This document shows, in pieces, positions 45,191-58,500 of a stretch of 64,000 nt of DNA (the first letter of the stretch is position 1; each line of letters begins with the position of its first letter). The notes below the pieces were generated by a model, which was not told where the DNA came from, ran no database searches, and saw nothing but the letters and a program-made list of their open reading frames with translations. Both the position numbers and the translations under genes were made by a program. This DNA comes from Lytechinus variegatus (taxonomy: Eukaryota; Echinodermata; Echinoidea; Temnopleuroida; Toxopneustidae), in contig NC_054743.1 in assembly GCF_018143015.1 (NCBI RefSeq), positions 41,372,922-41,436,921 of the forward strand. The letters run 5' to 3'.

Positions 45191-46409
45191 TCACCCTCCC
45201 AGTCTGATGGGGGTTAATAGAATAATGTTTTACACCCAAATGACTAAAGTATAGTAACAACAGACATACTTCCCCACCCCTCTGCAACCACTATCATTTT
45301 AGACTAACCAGACATACCAAATGGTCAAAGATAAAGGAAAGGTTCTGATTATAAATTTCAGTTAGTCGTAGAGAGAAAACAGTCAAAATATCTTTCTATT
45401 CTTTTGGCCTTTCTATTGAATACTGAGCGAATACTACAAAGAAAAATAATGAATATGAATTTTCCACATTTCCCATATATACAAAATACTTTGGCACCCT
45501 TCAATAACATGGATACATACTTTTGATATATTTGGTGAACACACATTGTTAAATTGGAAGAAATAAATTATAATCAAGCCATATGAACATAGACAACAAT
45601 ATACATATGCAGCCGCCTGCTTTGTGCATCAACAAACATTTCAAATTTGTACATAAATCCAGCAAGATTAAAGTACAAAGTGCAGTACAAGTTCAATAAA
45701 TTAATTTTTGGAATTAGTACATGTACTAATATAGAGAATATGAATTATGCATAAGTGCACATGAATATTCGGAAACAAATTAGACCACAGATTTTAGTGC
45801 CAAGTGTGGAGTTTATGGATTTAGTTCCGACAAAATTTATATTCAACACATGGTTTTTCTCATTTGAGAATGAGAGTTGGTAAATTCAATTTGAAATATC
45901 AGAATGGGGTTTCATGTTTATTTCATCTGAGAGCAGCAAAATTGGACTATCCGAAAGGTAAATGTGAAGTATTGAATGGCTTGACAAATCGCAATCTTGA
46001 ATCGAATTTCGTGTTATGTAATGATATCTTTCAGTAACGGTGGGGGGGATGCCTGCTAAACTGATTTGTTTTGAAGTAATGATAAATGAGTGATCATTGG
46101 CACATGAGTGTCAAGTTCGTACTGAGATGACACATTTACGTGTTTATATCACTCTATGTCATTGCCAGTTACCTTGATACCTCTACTTTGAATTACATGA
46201 ACAAGTACAACCCATGGATTTCCATGATTCAACAACGAGGTCATAATTTGAAATTTTTGAAGCTTTGGTTACGTTTCATGTTCCAAAATTTAAAATAACT
46301 TTACAACTTTGCAAGTTCAAGACTTCTTGTAGGAATTAGTAGCACTGTGATATCCTTTGTTCTATTTCATTGGAATTATTGAAAACTTGATGGCTCCATG
46401 TGCTAAAAT

Positions 46410-46965
46410 TACACACAAGACTGTGGTTGATTCAGATCAATTGTAAGTATGGAAAGCCAGCAGCACCACAATTCATTGTCTTGCAAGGGCATGATGCTCT
46501 GGAGGAATGTGTCAGATCATAATAAACCTAACTATGGAAAGTTGACAGCACCATAATTCATTATCTCCCAAATTTATCTTTTGGCATGATGCTCTAAAAG
46601 GCATCATTATTTAATCTCAATTACTATGGAAAGTCATGAGCACCATAATTCATTATCTCACATACTTATGTGAAAGCATGATGCTCTATAAAAAGAATTT
46701 ATATTATATGTCATCAATTTGAAATTAATCTTGTCTATGGAAAGCTAGCAGTATCATAATTTATCATCTTACACATGTTAGGTCACGATACTCTGAATGT
46801 TTATGCATGCGTCATCAAATTTAACAGTGCTATTTTTAGTATAGTTAAAAGGGACAGTGCATACGCCTTTCCCTTGACAGATAAGCCGTTTACACAATAA
46901 ATTAGGACACTGAAGGCTTTCCATAGTTAAAGTTTATCTGAATCAATCCCAAGCATCTGAGACCT
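46410..46965. repeat. Family A-related element with internal tandem units
   Basis: Ends 'gttgattcagatcaattgta' and inverted 'agtttatctgaatcaatccc'. Inside, four diverged units of about 85-110 bp each start near 46447, 46532, 46625 and 46735 with 'tatggaaag' followed by 'gcaccataattcattatct'-type text. Lies just past the CEP57 stop codon. Confidence 0.65.
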
Positions 46966-46973
46966 GCTTGTTT

Positions 46974-47231
46974 TTAATCCCAGCTGACATCGTCTTTGCG
47001 TAATGATGTCTGCAGCACTTGCATGTCCCGCAGCATTTGTAGATTTCGTTTGGAATCGCCATTTGACACATGGATAGGCCCCGCCCCTCGGCCTTTGGTC
47101 TTCACCGTGGTGATGACCTGCACCTCTGCTCCATTTGAAATAGAAGGAGAAGATGCTTGTCTTGTTCCTATTGATCTAGGCTTGGTCTTCTGCGCCTTGG
47201 GGGCTTTTGCCTTTTTTGGCTTTCCAGAAAG
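46974..47231 (-). CDS. CEP57: CEP57 exon 9 (stop codon)
   Basis: Encodes LSGKPKKAKAPKAQKTKPRS, a linker, then NGDSKRNLQMLRDMQVLQTS and LRKDDVSWD stop. The RRKNLQLLKDMQ..Q.SL...WD C terminus is typical of CEP57. Confidence 0.93.
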   Translation of the reverse strand, partial: LSGKPKKAKAPKAQKTKPRSIGTRQASSPSISNGAEVQVITTVKTKGRGAGPIHVSNGDSKRNLQMLRDMQVLQTSLRKDDVSWD

Positions 47232-49482
47232 CTGAAAGTAATACACAAACATAAAGTAAAGTTAAACAAAATCTTCTGTTAAGTTTGATGATAAAGAGAG
47301 TGTTGTTAGCAAGAGGTCCTGATCCACTGTATTATAACGAATTATCTTAAATTTGTCACTGACGAGAAGTTATGGTTAGGACAAACCTTTCATTAATAAG
47401 AAATAAATACAGCCACCTTTATAAGCAAATATTTCTGCATATATATCTTAATAACTTTAATTATTCAAAATATTTACAAGTTGATTTCTTTGTGATATTT
47501 GTGTTGTTTACAAATACAACAATGATAATAAATGAAAATCAGAACTGAAGCAATGCTCGTAATGTTTAGGAAAATACCTCCAAAATAATGTTTCTTTCAA
47601 TACTAATTTGAAAATAGCAAGAGAGCTATTCAAATGGCCAATCGTGTACAGCACAAATTTCACTTTTTAAAAATCTGAACCAGATCCAATGTATAAAACT
47701 GATTTAAATTAATGTTTCAAATACAAGTATGACAAGTTCATGTACTATAGCTATAGTAAAGAAAACTGAACGATCCTGAGAAAAGCTGATTCACAAAAAG
47801 TTGATATGATAGCAACTCTTGCTGGAATGTCAACTACCATGACAACAGTGGAAATTTCTGCTTCCTGATTGACTCTTCCAATGAAAAGTTGACATTCCAG
47901 CAAGTTACTACCATAACAACTTTTTATGAAAAGGATAAATCAATGTTGTAATCTGCATTCTGAATGCAATCAAACCTACCTGTTCTTTATGTTTCTTGAG
48001 TTTAGCAATCTGGTCTCCCTTGGCCTCCATCTTGAAGACTAGATTATCAAGCTCCCTCTCTAGATCCTCCCTGATGTGAGGGTCTTCCGTCTCGCGGATC
48101 TGCTTAGCAAGATCTTGGTGTTCTCTGTGAACGGAGCAAGAAAGGGGAAGGGGAAGAGAAAATGAGGTAGGGAAATGGAGAGAAAAGGGGAGTAAAATTA
48201 GATGGTAAGCAAAAACAAAAGGGGAGGAAAAGAAAGAGATAGGATGAAGTAGAAAGAAATGGAGAGAGGGAGGAAGAGGTGGTGAGGACAGTAAGAGAAG
48301 TTGAGAGTGACAGAGATGGAGAGAAAAATAAAAAGATAATTATGAAATAGAAAGAAATGGAAAGTGGGAGAAATAGGTAAAGGTGAGAGAAGTGAAGTAA
48401 GTATGGAGCAGAACAAGGTAGGGAATGCAAGAAAGAGATGTGTGAGAAAGATAAATGAAGAATTAGCTTTGCACAATACATGTACATACCAATAGAAACA
48501 CCTTGCATGCTAGGTTGGGAAACCCTCACACAAGTCTCCCTGACATACTTTCATAACAAATTATCTAATACAGACATTCTTAATATCTATGAGCATGGAA
48601 TTCATTCAATCATCTTTCCAATATGATAAAATATGTTTCAACGACAAATGGAATATATTGTGTTGCTATGTCAGAAAACCTCAGACAATGTAACAATAAG
48701 AACAGCATTTGGTCAGACTATAAGCCTAATTCAAAGTTTAAAAAGCATGCCAACTTACGGCACATAATGTAAACTAAGGTCCATAACATAGCAGATTATC
48801 GGGGCTTTGCCAATGAACAAAAAACGCAACTTGGTGCATAATACCCTCAAAGTGGACATTCACTCTTTTTTGTCTTATTTCTATTGTTTTTCTCCTCAAA
48901 GTAATTAAAAACAATTAATAAACCCTTACCCATCTATAATGTCTCGGCATTCATTCAGACAAATATCAAATAAGAGCCCTGTCCAACAGTAACAACCATA
49001 AAGAGCTTGATGTGTGCTGTATGCTTGAACTACACATCATGAATATGCACCAACTCATTTGCATATCTCATTATATATGCAAAAGCTGAATTATATGATT
49101 TGGACACCTACGAAACATAAACCCCCAAACACTATCCTCAGAAAAATAACCATATCATGTAGCATGCCCCTCAAAAATAAGGAAACGTCTGCTCTGTCTG
49201 CTTGATCTACACATCATGAATATGCATCACCTCATTTGCATATCTCATTAAGTATGCAGAAATTGATTTTTTACATAATATCAACACTTTCAAAATGCAA
49301 ACTTCGACAAAACTAACCTCACTATCTTCAGAAATTATTCAGAATGCAGATGGAAACAAATTTGTTGATATTCAGATAAGATTTGCAAAAATAAGTGAAT
49401 TTAAGTAAATTTCTGGTCACTAACCATCCCTTCACAAATGCAGTGAAAATACATAAATGTGAGGCAACCCTTATCTCGCCAT

Positions 49483-49513
<31 letters not shown>

Positions 49514-52500
49514 GCCTAGGTAGCCCTAGGTTCCACAGCTTATTAGTCTGTGAGGAATTTCTCTAAGGGGACAGGTTGCCCTTGGTGTGGCCCACCATAC
49601 TTCGGTGGGATGCCCATGATTGGCGATCTTCCCTCGTCCCCAAAATACAATCAAAAGACAAGAAAACTTGAACAAATACCTAAGAACAAAGATGAAATTA
49701 ACAATGTTTAATCTTGTAAATTTTGATCTGAATTGCATCAGCTTCTTTCTGACATAGCAACACTATCATGTGATAATGCATAACAAGGTTGACCCTTAGT
49801 CTGCAGGCACAGACCTTTGGTTTTCGACATTTGTCTAGTGCATAATCTGAGGAAGAGTCTGAATAAGTGAGACTAGATTCACTAAGTACTGTGGCTATAC
49901 TTTACACATACTGGAAGTTTGTAGTCTAGTCTTGACTCTAGACATGGTATGAATGACTAAAGTGTAAAATTTTAGTATGTGCTTGCAGACTTAATGGCCA
50001 TGGTGTGGCCTATCTTAATTTTCTGGATGCTTAGTCTGCACGCACAGACTAAAATTTGACACTTTACAATTAATACCACGTCTAAGGTGGAGACTAGACT
50101 CCAGAGCCAATGTGTGTGTGTCAAATAAGAAGTAGAAGCAACCACACCACGTAAGTAAATGTAGTAGTCTCACTACTTCAGACTGCATTATGCACTATGC
50201 GAAAGCCATGATAGGTCTGTGCCTGCAGACTACTATACCCACGCTAGGGGATTTTCCCTCATCCCCAGTTCCCGACAGGTGACCATGCAATTGTGCAGAA
50301 AATCAGTGCGCATGTCGCTAATGGCATGATGTAATCTACATCATCGGAAATTCTTTTTTTTAAATATTGTGTGAATTTATAGATAATGCTAATTAACGTG
50401 TGAAATCAGAATTCGCTCAAAGAAAATTTCAACTAGAATTTTAATATTTTTCTTTCAGTTTTTGATGTGTTCTTCACTTCTAATGAATAGAAAATATAAA
50501 ATTCTAAAATCCAACAGGTTCTAGCTCTTTGCTAAAATGGGTCACATTTTACGACAAAACTTACAGTCCCATGAGGGCAAACTCTTCCTGGAGTCCAAGT
50601 ACGAGGTCGGATAGGTCACTGCCGGCAGATGACGACACCGATGCTGACCTTTTGACCTTTGCACTCTGAGGTCGGTGAGGTGCGAGAGGTCCGTTGCCAC
50701 ACCACGCTGTGTTGTGTGTCTTAAGAATGGCAAGTACATTCTGGAGATTGGCATTCACAGAGTGACTGGGAGTTGTTGACTGAAAAGTGAGATATAAAGA
50801 TTTTGTTGTGCCATGTCTCAATTAGCCTTTATATTTAGTTCTAAAAAATATACACATGATTATCAAAATATACAGTTGGCATATTTCTCTCTCTTTATTA
50901 ACATTTAAAAAACACTATTCCTATTTGTCTCAATATCCACCATTATTTCTAATCAACAACAGTTAATCAACAGCTATTATGTATGATGCTGCTAACTTTT
51001 AAGTTTTTCATATTGACGTTTATCCACATCATCCCCTACTTTTCTTCATCTTCTTTGGAATAATCTGCCTCCTTCAGTACTGAAGTTTCACCAGGGTCCA
51101 GTAACACAAAGGTTAGCGACTGATCGCACACTTGACTTTTACAAATGATTGTACATTGTAGTCAATGTAATCAATCGGGGGAAAATGTGTCTACGATCAT
51201 TGCTAAGCTTTGTGTTACGGGGCCCGTAACACAAAGGTTAGCGATTTGAAAGAATGATTCTGATTGGTTCCCAGTCAGTCTACTGAGCAAAATGCACATG
51301 CAACGATGAACATGATAGGCCAATTCATTTAGCGATCAATCACTAACCTTTGTGAAATGGGCCCAGATGTACTTGTATGCATTCTAAGAGGAAGGTCATA
51401 TTTACAGGTGCATCTTACGTATTTACATGGCGCAGATAAAGAGTAAAAAGCTTTTATGTTAAAACTGAAATATAATAATAATTGCTGGATTTATATAGCG
51501 CTTTTTGCCTGAGGATACAAAGCGCTTGATATTACCCCGGCACAAGCTCAAGCTACCATAACCGGCGCTCAGTGCATTCAAGGAATTAATCCTGCCAGGT
51601 ACCCATTCACCTCACCTGGGTCGAGTGCAGCAGTGTGGATAAATTTCTTGCTGAAGGAAAACACGCCATGGCTAGGATTCGAACCCACGACCCTGTTTGA
51701 AAGGCGAGTGTCAGAACCACTAGACCACAACACACCCATGAAATATGGAGCTTTCACATGTTTAATATTTTACTAATTGTATGATAATATTTACCTTGCC
51801 TACAACAAATGGGATCTGCCCCGTGCAATGAGGCCTGGGAGACGTTGGCTGTGGAACCTTTTTCCTCTTCTTCTTCACTTTCCTGGGTCTTCGTTCCTCC
51901 GTGGCCTGTTCTGTGGCGAGTAGGATGCGGTTGGTTTCTGCCAGAGTCCTCAACTGAAAGTGACATTGAAAAGAACTGGAGATTTTTTTTGCTGATAGGA
52001 GACATATATGCATTACACTTTCGGGTAAGGGGTAATTTTTTTTTAAGGGTAAAATTACAAGTTGAATGTTTTGGGGGGTTTTCCTCGGATGAGTAAGTTA
52101 GCAGAAATATAGCTAAACATGGATAACTTTAGCCAAGATATTTACAAAATCATACACAATGAGAGAGATTAAGTTTTATCTATTATCTTTGAGATTACTT
52201 ACCCCCCCCCCCAACTTGACACGGTACAGTGACATTTGCTCTGGCGACAATTGCTCCGATGGAAAATCTAAAACCTTACCTCCAACTAAATAAACCCTAA
52301 TCCATAGCTTTACCTTATTCTGATCCAAAAACTCTATTAAACCCCTAACTTTAACCTGATGCCCTCTGAAATGTTAAAACTGGAGCAAAATGTTGCAGGA
52401 GCATATATCATGTCACCCTTCACATTCATATTAAGCCAAATTCAGTTCACTGAGTATTTGATAATCACTTTGTCCTTCAATAAACAAATCGCTTCAGTTT

Positions 52501-55500
52501 GCTACAGTTTGCTCCATGAGATATACATGTTGGCCCACTCAATAGTGATAACATATCAAGAGACCAGTTGAGCAATACATATGTTGTAGATCTGGGCCCC
52601 GTCTTACAAAGAGTTACGATTGATCCGATCAATCGTAACTATTCATAACTATGGTCGTCCAGGAACGTCATCTATTATGCATGTTTGTTCAAACTATTTT
52701 CTCGCTATGATGTATATTCATGCATTCATTTTTTTCTTGAAAATTCACTGCACTTCTCTTTGCATACAGAGGACATTGTGCAAGTTTTTCATAGAAAAAA
52801 TTTATGACAGTGATGGATTTCCATACAGTGAGGATTGATCGGATCAACCGTAACTCTTTGTAAGACGGGGCCCTGATCATTAGGGAGATCCCAAAGTGGT
52901 TTGTTAGAGAATCAATACATGATGCATCATACAGGTAGGATGCTAAACCGCGAGGTATAAACAATGCAAAGTATGATAAGTGAGAGACATAATGGCAAAC
53001 CTCTGCTTCACGATCTAAGAGCATTTTCCTTTGCCTTCTCTCTTCCCTGAGCCTGTTTTCCAAATCTCTGATTTTACTCTATAGAACAGAAAGACAGAAG
53101 AACATATTTTCAGTACATAAATCCATATTAATACTGTCATTACAGATAAAATTTCTTTATGTGTAAAAGACATCAATCATCTCATGATGAATGAACCTGC
53201 TTATAAGACATCAAATTATCAGGGGTAGTATTCTGAAAATTGTCTTAACTTTTCTTGTAACTCAATAAGATAACAGCTCGTTAAAAATTCTCTTAAATCA
53301 GTATTCAAAAAATTGTCTTATCTCTGTAAGGACGTCCCCTATTTTATCTCTGACACGCCCAATATTTCATCATCAACCATTCATTAAGCTAGTTATATGC
53401 TTCGGTCAACCAATAGAAGCATCTCTTCTGAAAAATAATAAAGCGCATTTTTGATATCAGGCTTAATTTCCTTGCGCCCCCGACGCTTATGCCTGTGCGC
53501 TTCTGTCCGAAAAACAAAAGTGGCTCTTCTCAAAGACATATTTTCTCTGAAAAGATTCATCGTCTCGAACACCAACTTTAAATTGTTGAAAAGTCTACCG
53601 ATCCGTCGTTATAATGTATTTGGAATGTCTCCTTTTGTAAAACATGATGTTATTGCAAGATGCAACAAGAAATAATTATTAGAGACGGACAAATATCGCA
53701 TGCAACATTAAGTTACAATAGCCCCCTACCTCTTGTAAATTTTCTTGTATTTTGCAAGGAAGTTAACAGAACTCAAAGATAAGAGAATTTTCAGAATACC
53801 TTTTATCTCGATATGGTATCTTGCGCAAAGAGATATTTATGCACCATTTTTACTTAACACATAATTCTAGCTCTGACATCATACGTGCTCAGTGAAAGTT
53901 ATAAGAGAATTTACAAGAAAAGATACAAGAAATTTCGGAATACAGATTTTATTGTAACTCTAAAGATACAAGAATATTTCTCTTAAGACAATTATCAGAA
54001 TACGGCCCCAGTTTGTTAAACTGTGCAATTACAAAAAATAAATAAATAAAATAACACTGGTGCTATTTCATATTAAAAGTGGCTTGTAAACATGAGCTGA
54101 ACCATTTGAACCACCACAAGAATATGGTAATGGAATGGCAAACCAAATGGACGTCTCAATAACAGTACATAAGCTGAATTTGAAATGTGCAGATATTAAG
54201 ATATTTTACTACCTTATCTCAATTTCTGGCAAAATTATTTGTTGGCCTTCACATGAACTAAAATATCTCAAAGTTTAATTCAGTCATAGATAAATATATC
54301 ATGACAAACATTTGGCTCATACTCATGCCAGCCAACTCTTTATAATGAAAAATCGCACTGAAAAAAAGAAAAATCTAATTTGGGGGCAAGTAAGCACTGA
54401 AGGTATACTGCCCATACTTTAAAAAAAAATCTTGTTTGGTTTTTTTTGCTTTTATTTTGCTATGTTGAACAAAAAATACCGATAATCTAACTGAATCTGA
54501 TAAAAATCTTACTAATTGCCAGGTATGAATACTTTGGTATGTCATATATTCAGTGACTAATATGAACTGGCTCAAACCTCGGCTGGTCACCAAAATATGA
54601 TTTCGATATAATCACATTCAAAGTTTGGATGTTTTTCAGACCCTCATAATTTCGCACTTTGAAAGAAACCAGATCAATTATTTATACCAACTCAAAGTAT
54701 ACATTCTATTCTTTAATAGTATACAAAATTTTGTCTGCAATTCGTATTCATTCTTTAATATTTGAAATTCATGAAGTGCATTCATGCATTTCATAAACTG
54801 CTAATTTTGACCAAAAACCGGGGGTTTGAGTCATTTATAAGAATCACGGGCACCATGCACACTGTTTTTTAGCGGAACAAACTACGGTTTGAGCTGGTTT
54901 GTGAAATCATTATGCCATGCGTACGATTGTTTAGAGGCACAAACTACATACGCTTAGCATCTAGGTCGGATCTTTGACTTGTGCGTGCCATTCCAGAGAC
55001 CTTATAGTACCGGTACATTAAGAATGGTTTGAGCCAGTTTGTAAAATCAAAGGAGGGGTTGAGCCAGTTCGTAATTCAAATATGCTCTTATTCTTTGAAT
55101 AATACAAATTTTGATGTGACATTTGGCAAATCAATAGATTGAATCACGGGCCTTCAAAAATATGCAAAAAATAAATTTCTAAAACTTGACCGAAAATTAG
55201 GTTTGAGCCGGTTCGTACAATCACTGATGATATTACAGTCAATCCGAAAGTCATGCATTCCTTTACAACAGCTTTATGAAAAATCCTACAGATCCAAGTA
55301 ATACCCATGGTAACATGAAATTACCTGTGAAACTGATTGGTTATCTGTCAAGCGATTGTACTCCCTCTCTAGCTTCCGCAGCTTCTCTTCTTGACTCATC
55401 AGTTCCTCTCGTTGGGCGAGGGTGTCCTGCGTTCTCCGCGCCTCAGCCATCTTCAGTGCGGCCTGCCGATCGCTCTCGGCGCTCTGCACCATCCTCCGCA

Positions 55501-58500
55501 TGTACTCCAGCTGTTTCTCAAGCAGCGGTATGCGCTGGTCGGCACCAGATAATTGGCTCTGCACCTCTGTGAAAATGATATCAAGGCATTTAGTGTCCTT
55601 CCCAATTAGAGAAATTTCATGGATAGTAGCTTTAAAGGTCAAGTCCACCTCAGAAAAATGTTGATTTGAATCAATAGAGAAAAATCAGACAAGCACAATG
55701 CTGAAAATTTCATCAAAATCGGATGTAAAATAAGAAAGTTATGACATTTCAAAGTTTCGCTTATTTTTAACAAAATAGTTATATGAACGAGCCTGTTACA
55801 TCCAAATGAGAGAGTTGATGACGTCACTCACTATTTCTTTTGTTTTTTATTGTTTGAATTATACAATATTTCAATTTTTACGAATTTGATGATTAGGACC
55901 TCCTTGCCTGAAGTACAAAATGTTAAAATAATGGAATTCCACGTGTTCAGGGAGGAATGAAACTTCATTTCACATGACAATGACGAGAAAATCAAAATAT
56001 TTCATATTTATAATAAAATACAAAAGAAATAGTGAGTGAGTGATGTCATTAGTTCCCTCATTTGCATACTGACCGAGATGTGCATATCACTGTTTTGTGA
56101 AATGAAGCGAAACTTTAAAATGTCATAACTTTCTTATTTTACGTCCAATTTTGATGAAATTTTCAGTGTTATGCTTGTTGATTTTTTTCTCTTTTTATTC
56201 AAATAATCTTTTTGTTGGGGTGGACTTGTCCTTTAAAAAACAACAAACAATGCAACAAGATGTATCAATAGGCATTTTCTCTTTGAAATCTAAACTTGCA
56301 AAATAAAGTAGATACATGCTTTTGAAAAGAAATATACCAGCTTCTTCACAATCTGCCTTTCAGCACATTTTCCTACGAGATAAATCACTTGCATACTAGA
56401 TTTTTTAATCATGCTGCCTTACCTAGCACCAACAATGTACAGTATGTATATTTCCAAAAGTGATACTAATCGCATAATTTATAGCTCAAGAACCAGTGAT
56501 GTCATTCCACACGTAAGGCCTCATTCAGTTCTGCAAACAGTCTAACAATTGGTCCAACAACAATGCCTGCCGATTGTCAAAAATTAACCCGACATCAATC
56601 CGTAACTAGTTCGTGGATTTATACCTTGTACATCCCGAGCTGTCTGTGTCTCCTTCTGCGTTCTCCTCTTGGTTGCTGTAGGCTCCTGTAAGGTTTGTCT
56701 GTACTGGCTGGTTTCTTTGGATAGGGATTTCAGGTTGGTCTCTGCCTGGGCTCTCTCTAGCTCCAGCTTACGGATCTTTTCCTGCAAGCCCCTCAATGCA
56801 GACACCACCGCTGTGAAAGATGGATAATGACAAAATAAATCAAACAAAAAATATTAACTTAAATATTGAACAGTGAGAATGTACACCAAAATGGTAACTC
56901 TTTCTTGGGTGCTATCAGATTCTCCAACATTTTCATTTCTGTCAGCTAGATTTAAACTCATTTTTCAAGGATAAGAGCATTGTACAAGAATGTAATACTT
57001 TGTCCTGCTTGATAATTTGATCCTACTTAAAAAGACATGGGCTCAAGTAATAATAATAGATAAGATTTATATAGCGCACTTTCCATCTTGATTAGATGCT
57101 CAAGGCGCTTCAGAGCAGAACAACAGAAACTATTTACACATGTAATACATGTCTGAACAATAAGTCAATGTCTATCAAAAAACACATTTATACAGGTATG
57201 TTTTCAGGTTGCCCTTGAAGGTGGTCACTGAAGTCTGGGTTTTCAAACTGTGTGGGAGAGCATGAGGTGAATCAGGCAAACCAGTGACTGGCTTATTTGA
57301 ATTAGAACAACAGGTAACCAGTCTAGAATAAAATTGCGCATAAGTGTATGAAACAACTCTAAGGAAAGTGTGGATACATGCATCTCTCACCTCTGCTGTT
57401 GCTTTCTGGGACAGCTCGGACCTGTTCTGGGTGCTTCCTCCTGGCGATCTGATCCCCCAGGAGTGGCCTGGCTGTTGGGTAGTCCTGGTATGAGGATACA
57501 GACTCCACGTTGAAGGACATATCATCTCCTGGCATCCTGCCGTCCATCCCTCCGAGTTTACCTGTAGTTTTGCCATAGGGCGATGCCAGACCACCTACTC
57601 CATCTGGTCTCCTGGTTGACGTCTTGCAAAGGGAAGAGATATTTTGAGAATCAAATGAACATGACTTTAAATGTTCACATATTGCATCTAGCAACTGAAA
57701 TTCAGTAATGTTGAACTTCAGGAACCAAAAATTGATGTTGATGCAGCATCATTATTCAGCCTTTTAAAGACCCCTCTTCCTCTCCTATTCCTCCTCCATC
57801 CCCTTTAGCTTTGGGACATCCTTCCTTAATCAATTGCTACATAGTGTAGTCTTTGCAATGCCTAAGCATGTGGCAATAAACTACATGTATAAGAATGTAG
57901 GAGCAATCAAATTCAAAAGATGGTATGTCATATTTTTCAGCAGTCAATGCGCATGTGCATTTTAAAACTTGTGCATGAATTTTTACACCGAACTGTCTTT
58001 GTTTCACCGTGTCTGCAAGTGCAACTAAACAAGTTGCAGTCTCAACATGCACAAAGCAAAGCCCACTTGTTCACTGCTACTACCCTGCCTGTCGGGAATC
58101 CAAATGTAGATATATGCAGTGTACAACACACACTTTAAAATTCATTAAAATGCCACTTTTGTAACAAAAAAATACGAATTTTCATACAGTTGCAATCTAT
58201 TTTTCAATAGTAACGCGGGGATCATTATTGCACAGGTCTGTATTCACCAGATCCGGAGCACTGAAAAAAAATTTGGCATATTTTTGTGCAGGCCCTCTAT
58301 TGTGAAAAGAAAATTTTAAAATAAATGTCATTTTTCAATCTCTATTTTCAATTTAGAAAAAAATAAAGGACTTTAATTTACTAATGAACCAAGTTATGTG
58401 ATGAATAGTTGTAATGGAAACTGAGGGTCAAAAATCAAGCATTTGTCCACCAAAAACAAGAGAAAATGAGCCAAATATTGCCAACCTTATTTCACCACAC

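Larger units (their letters stand above)
41181..46973. other. Intergenic DNA between tail-to-tail UTP14A and CEP57
   Basis: About 5.8 kb with no supported gene. It should contain both 3' UTRs. Identified content: a 31-bp tandem duplication (41445-41506), an inverted-arm MITE (43025-43604), an 814-bp TSD-flanked element (43756-44569), and two family A MITEs (44945-45190, 46410-46965). The remaining 41.9-43.0 and 45.2-46.4 kb is AT-rich with no pattern I could name. Confidence 0.7.

Noticed and set aside
48104..48529. 141-codon hydrophobic minus-strand frame
   Set aside because: Read-out of the GA-rich low-complexity tract at the CEP57 exon 8 boundary, not a membrane protein.
49022..49262. Direct repeats considered as a CRISPR-like array
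   Set aside because: Only two diverged copies in a eukaryotic intron; no spacers or regular array.
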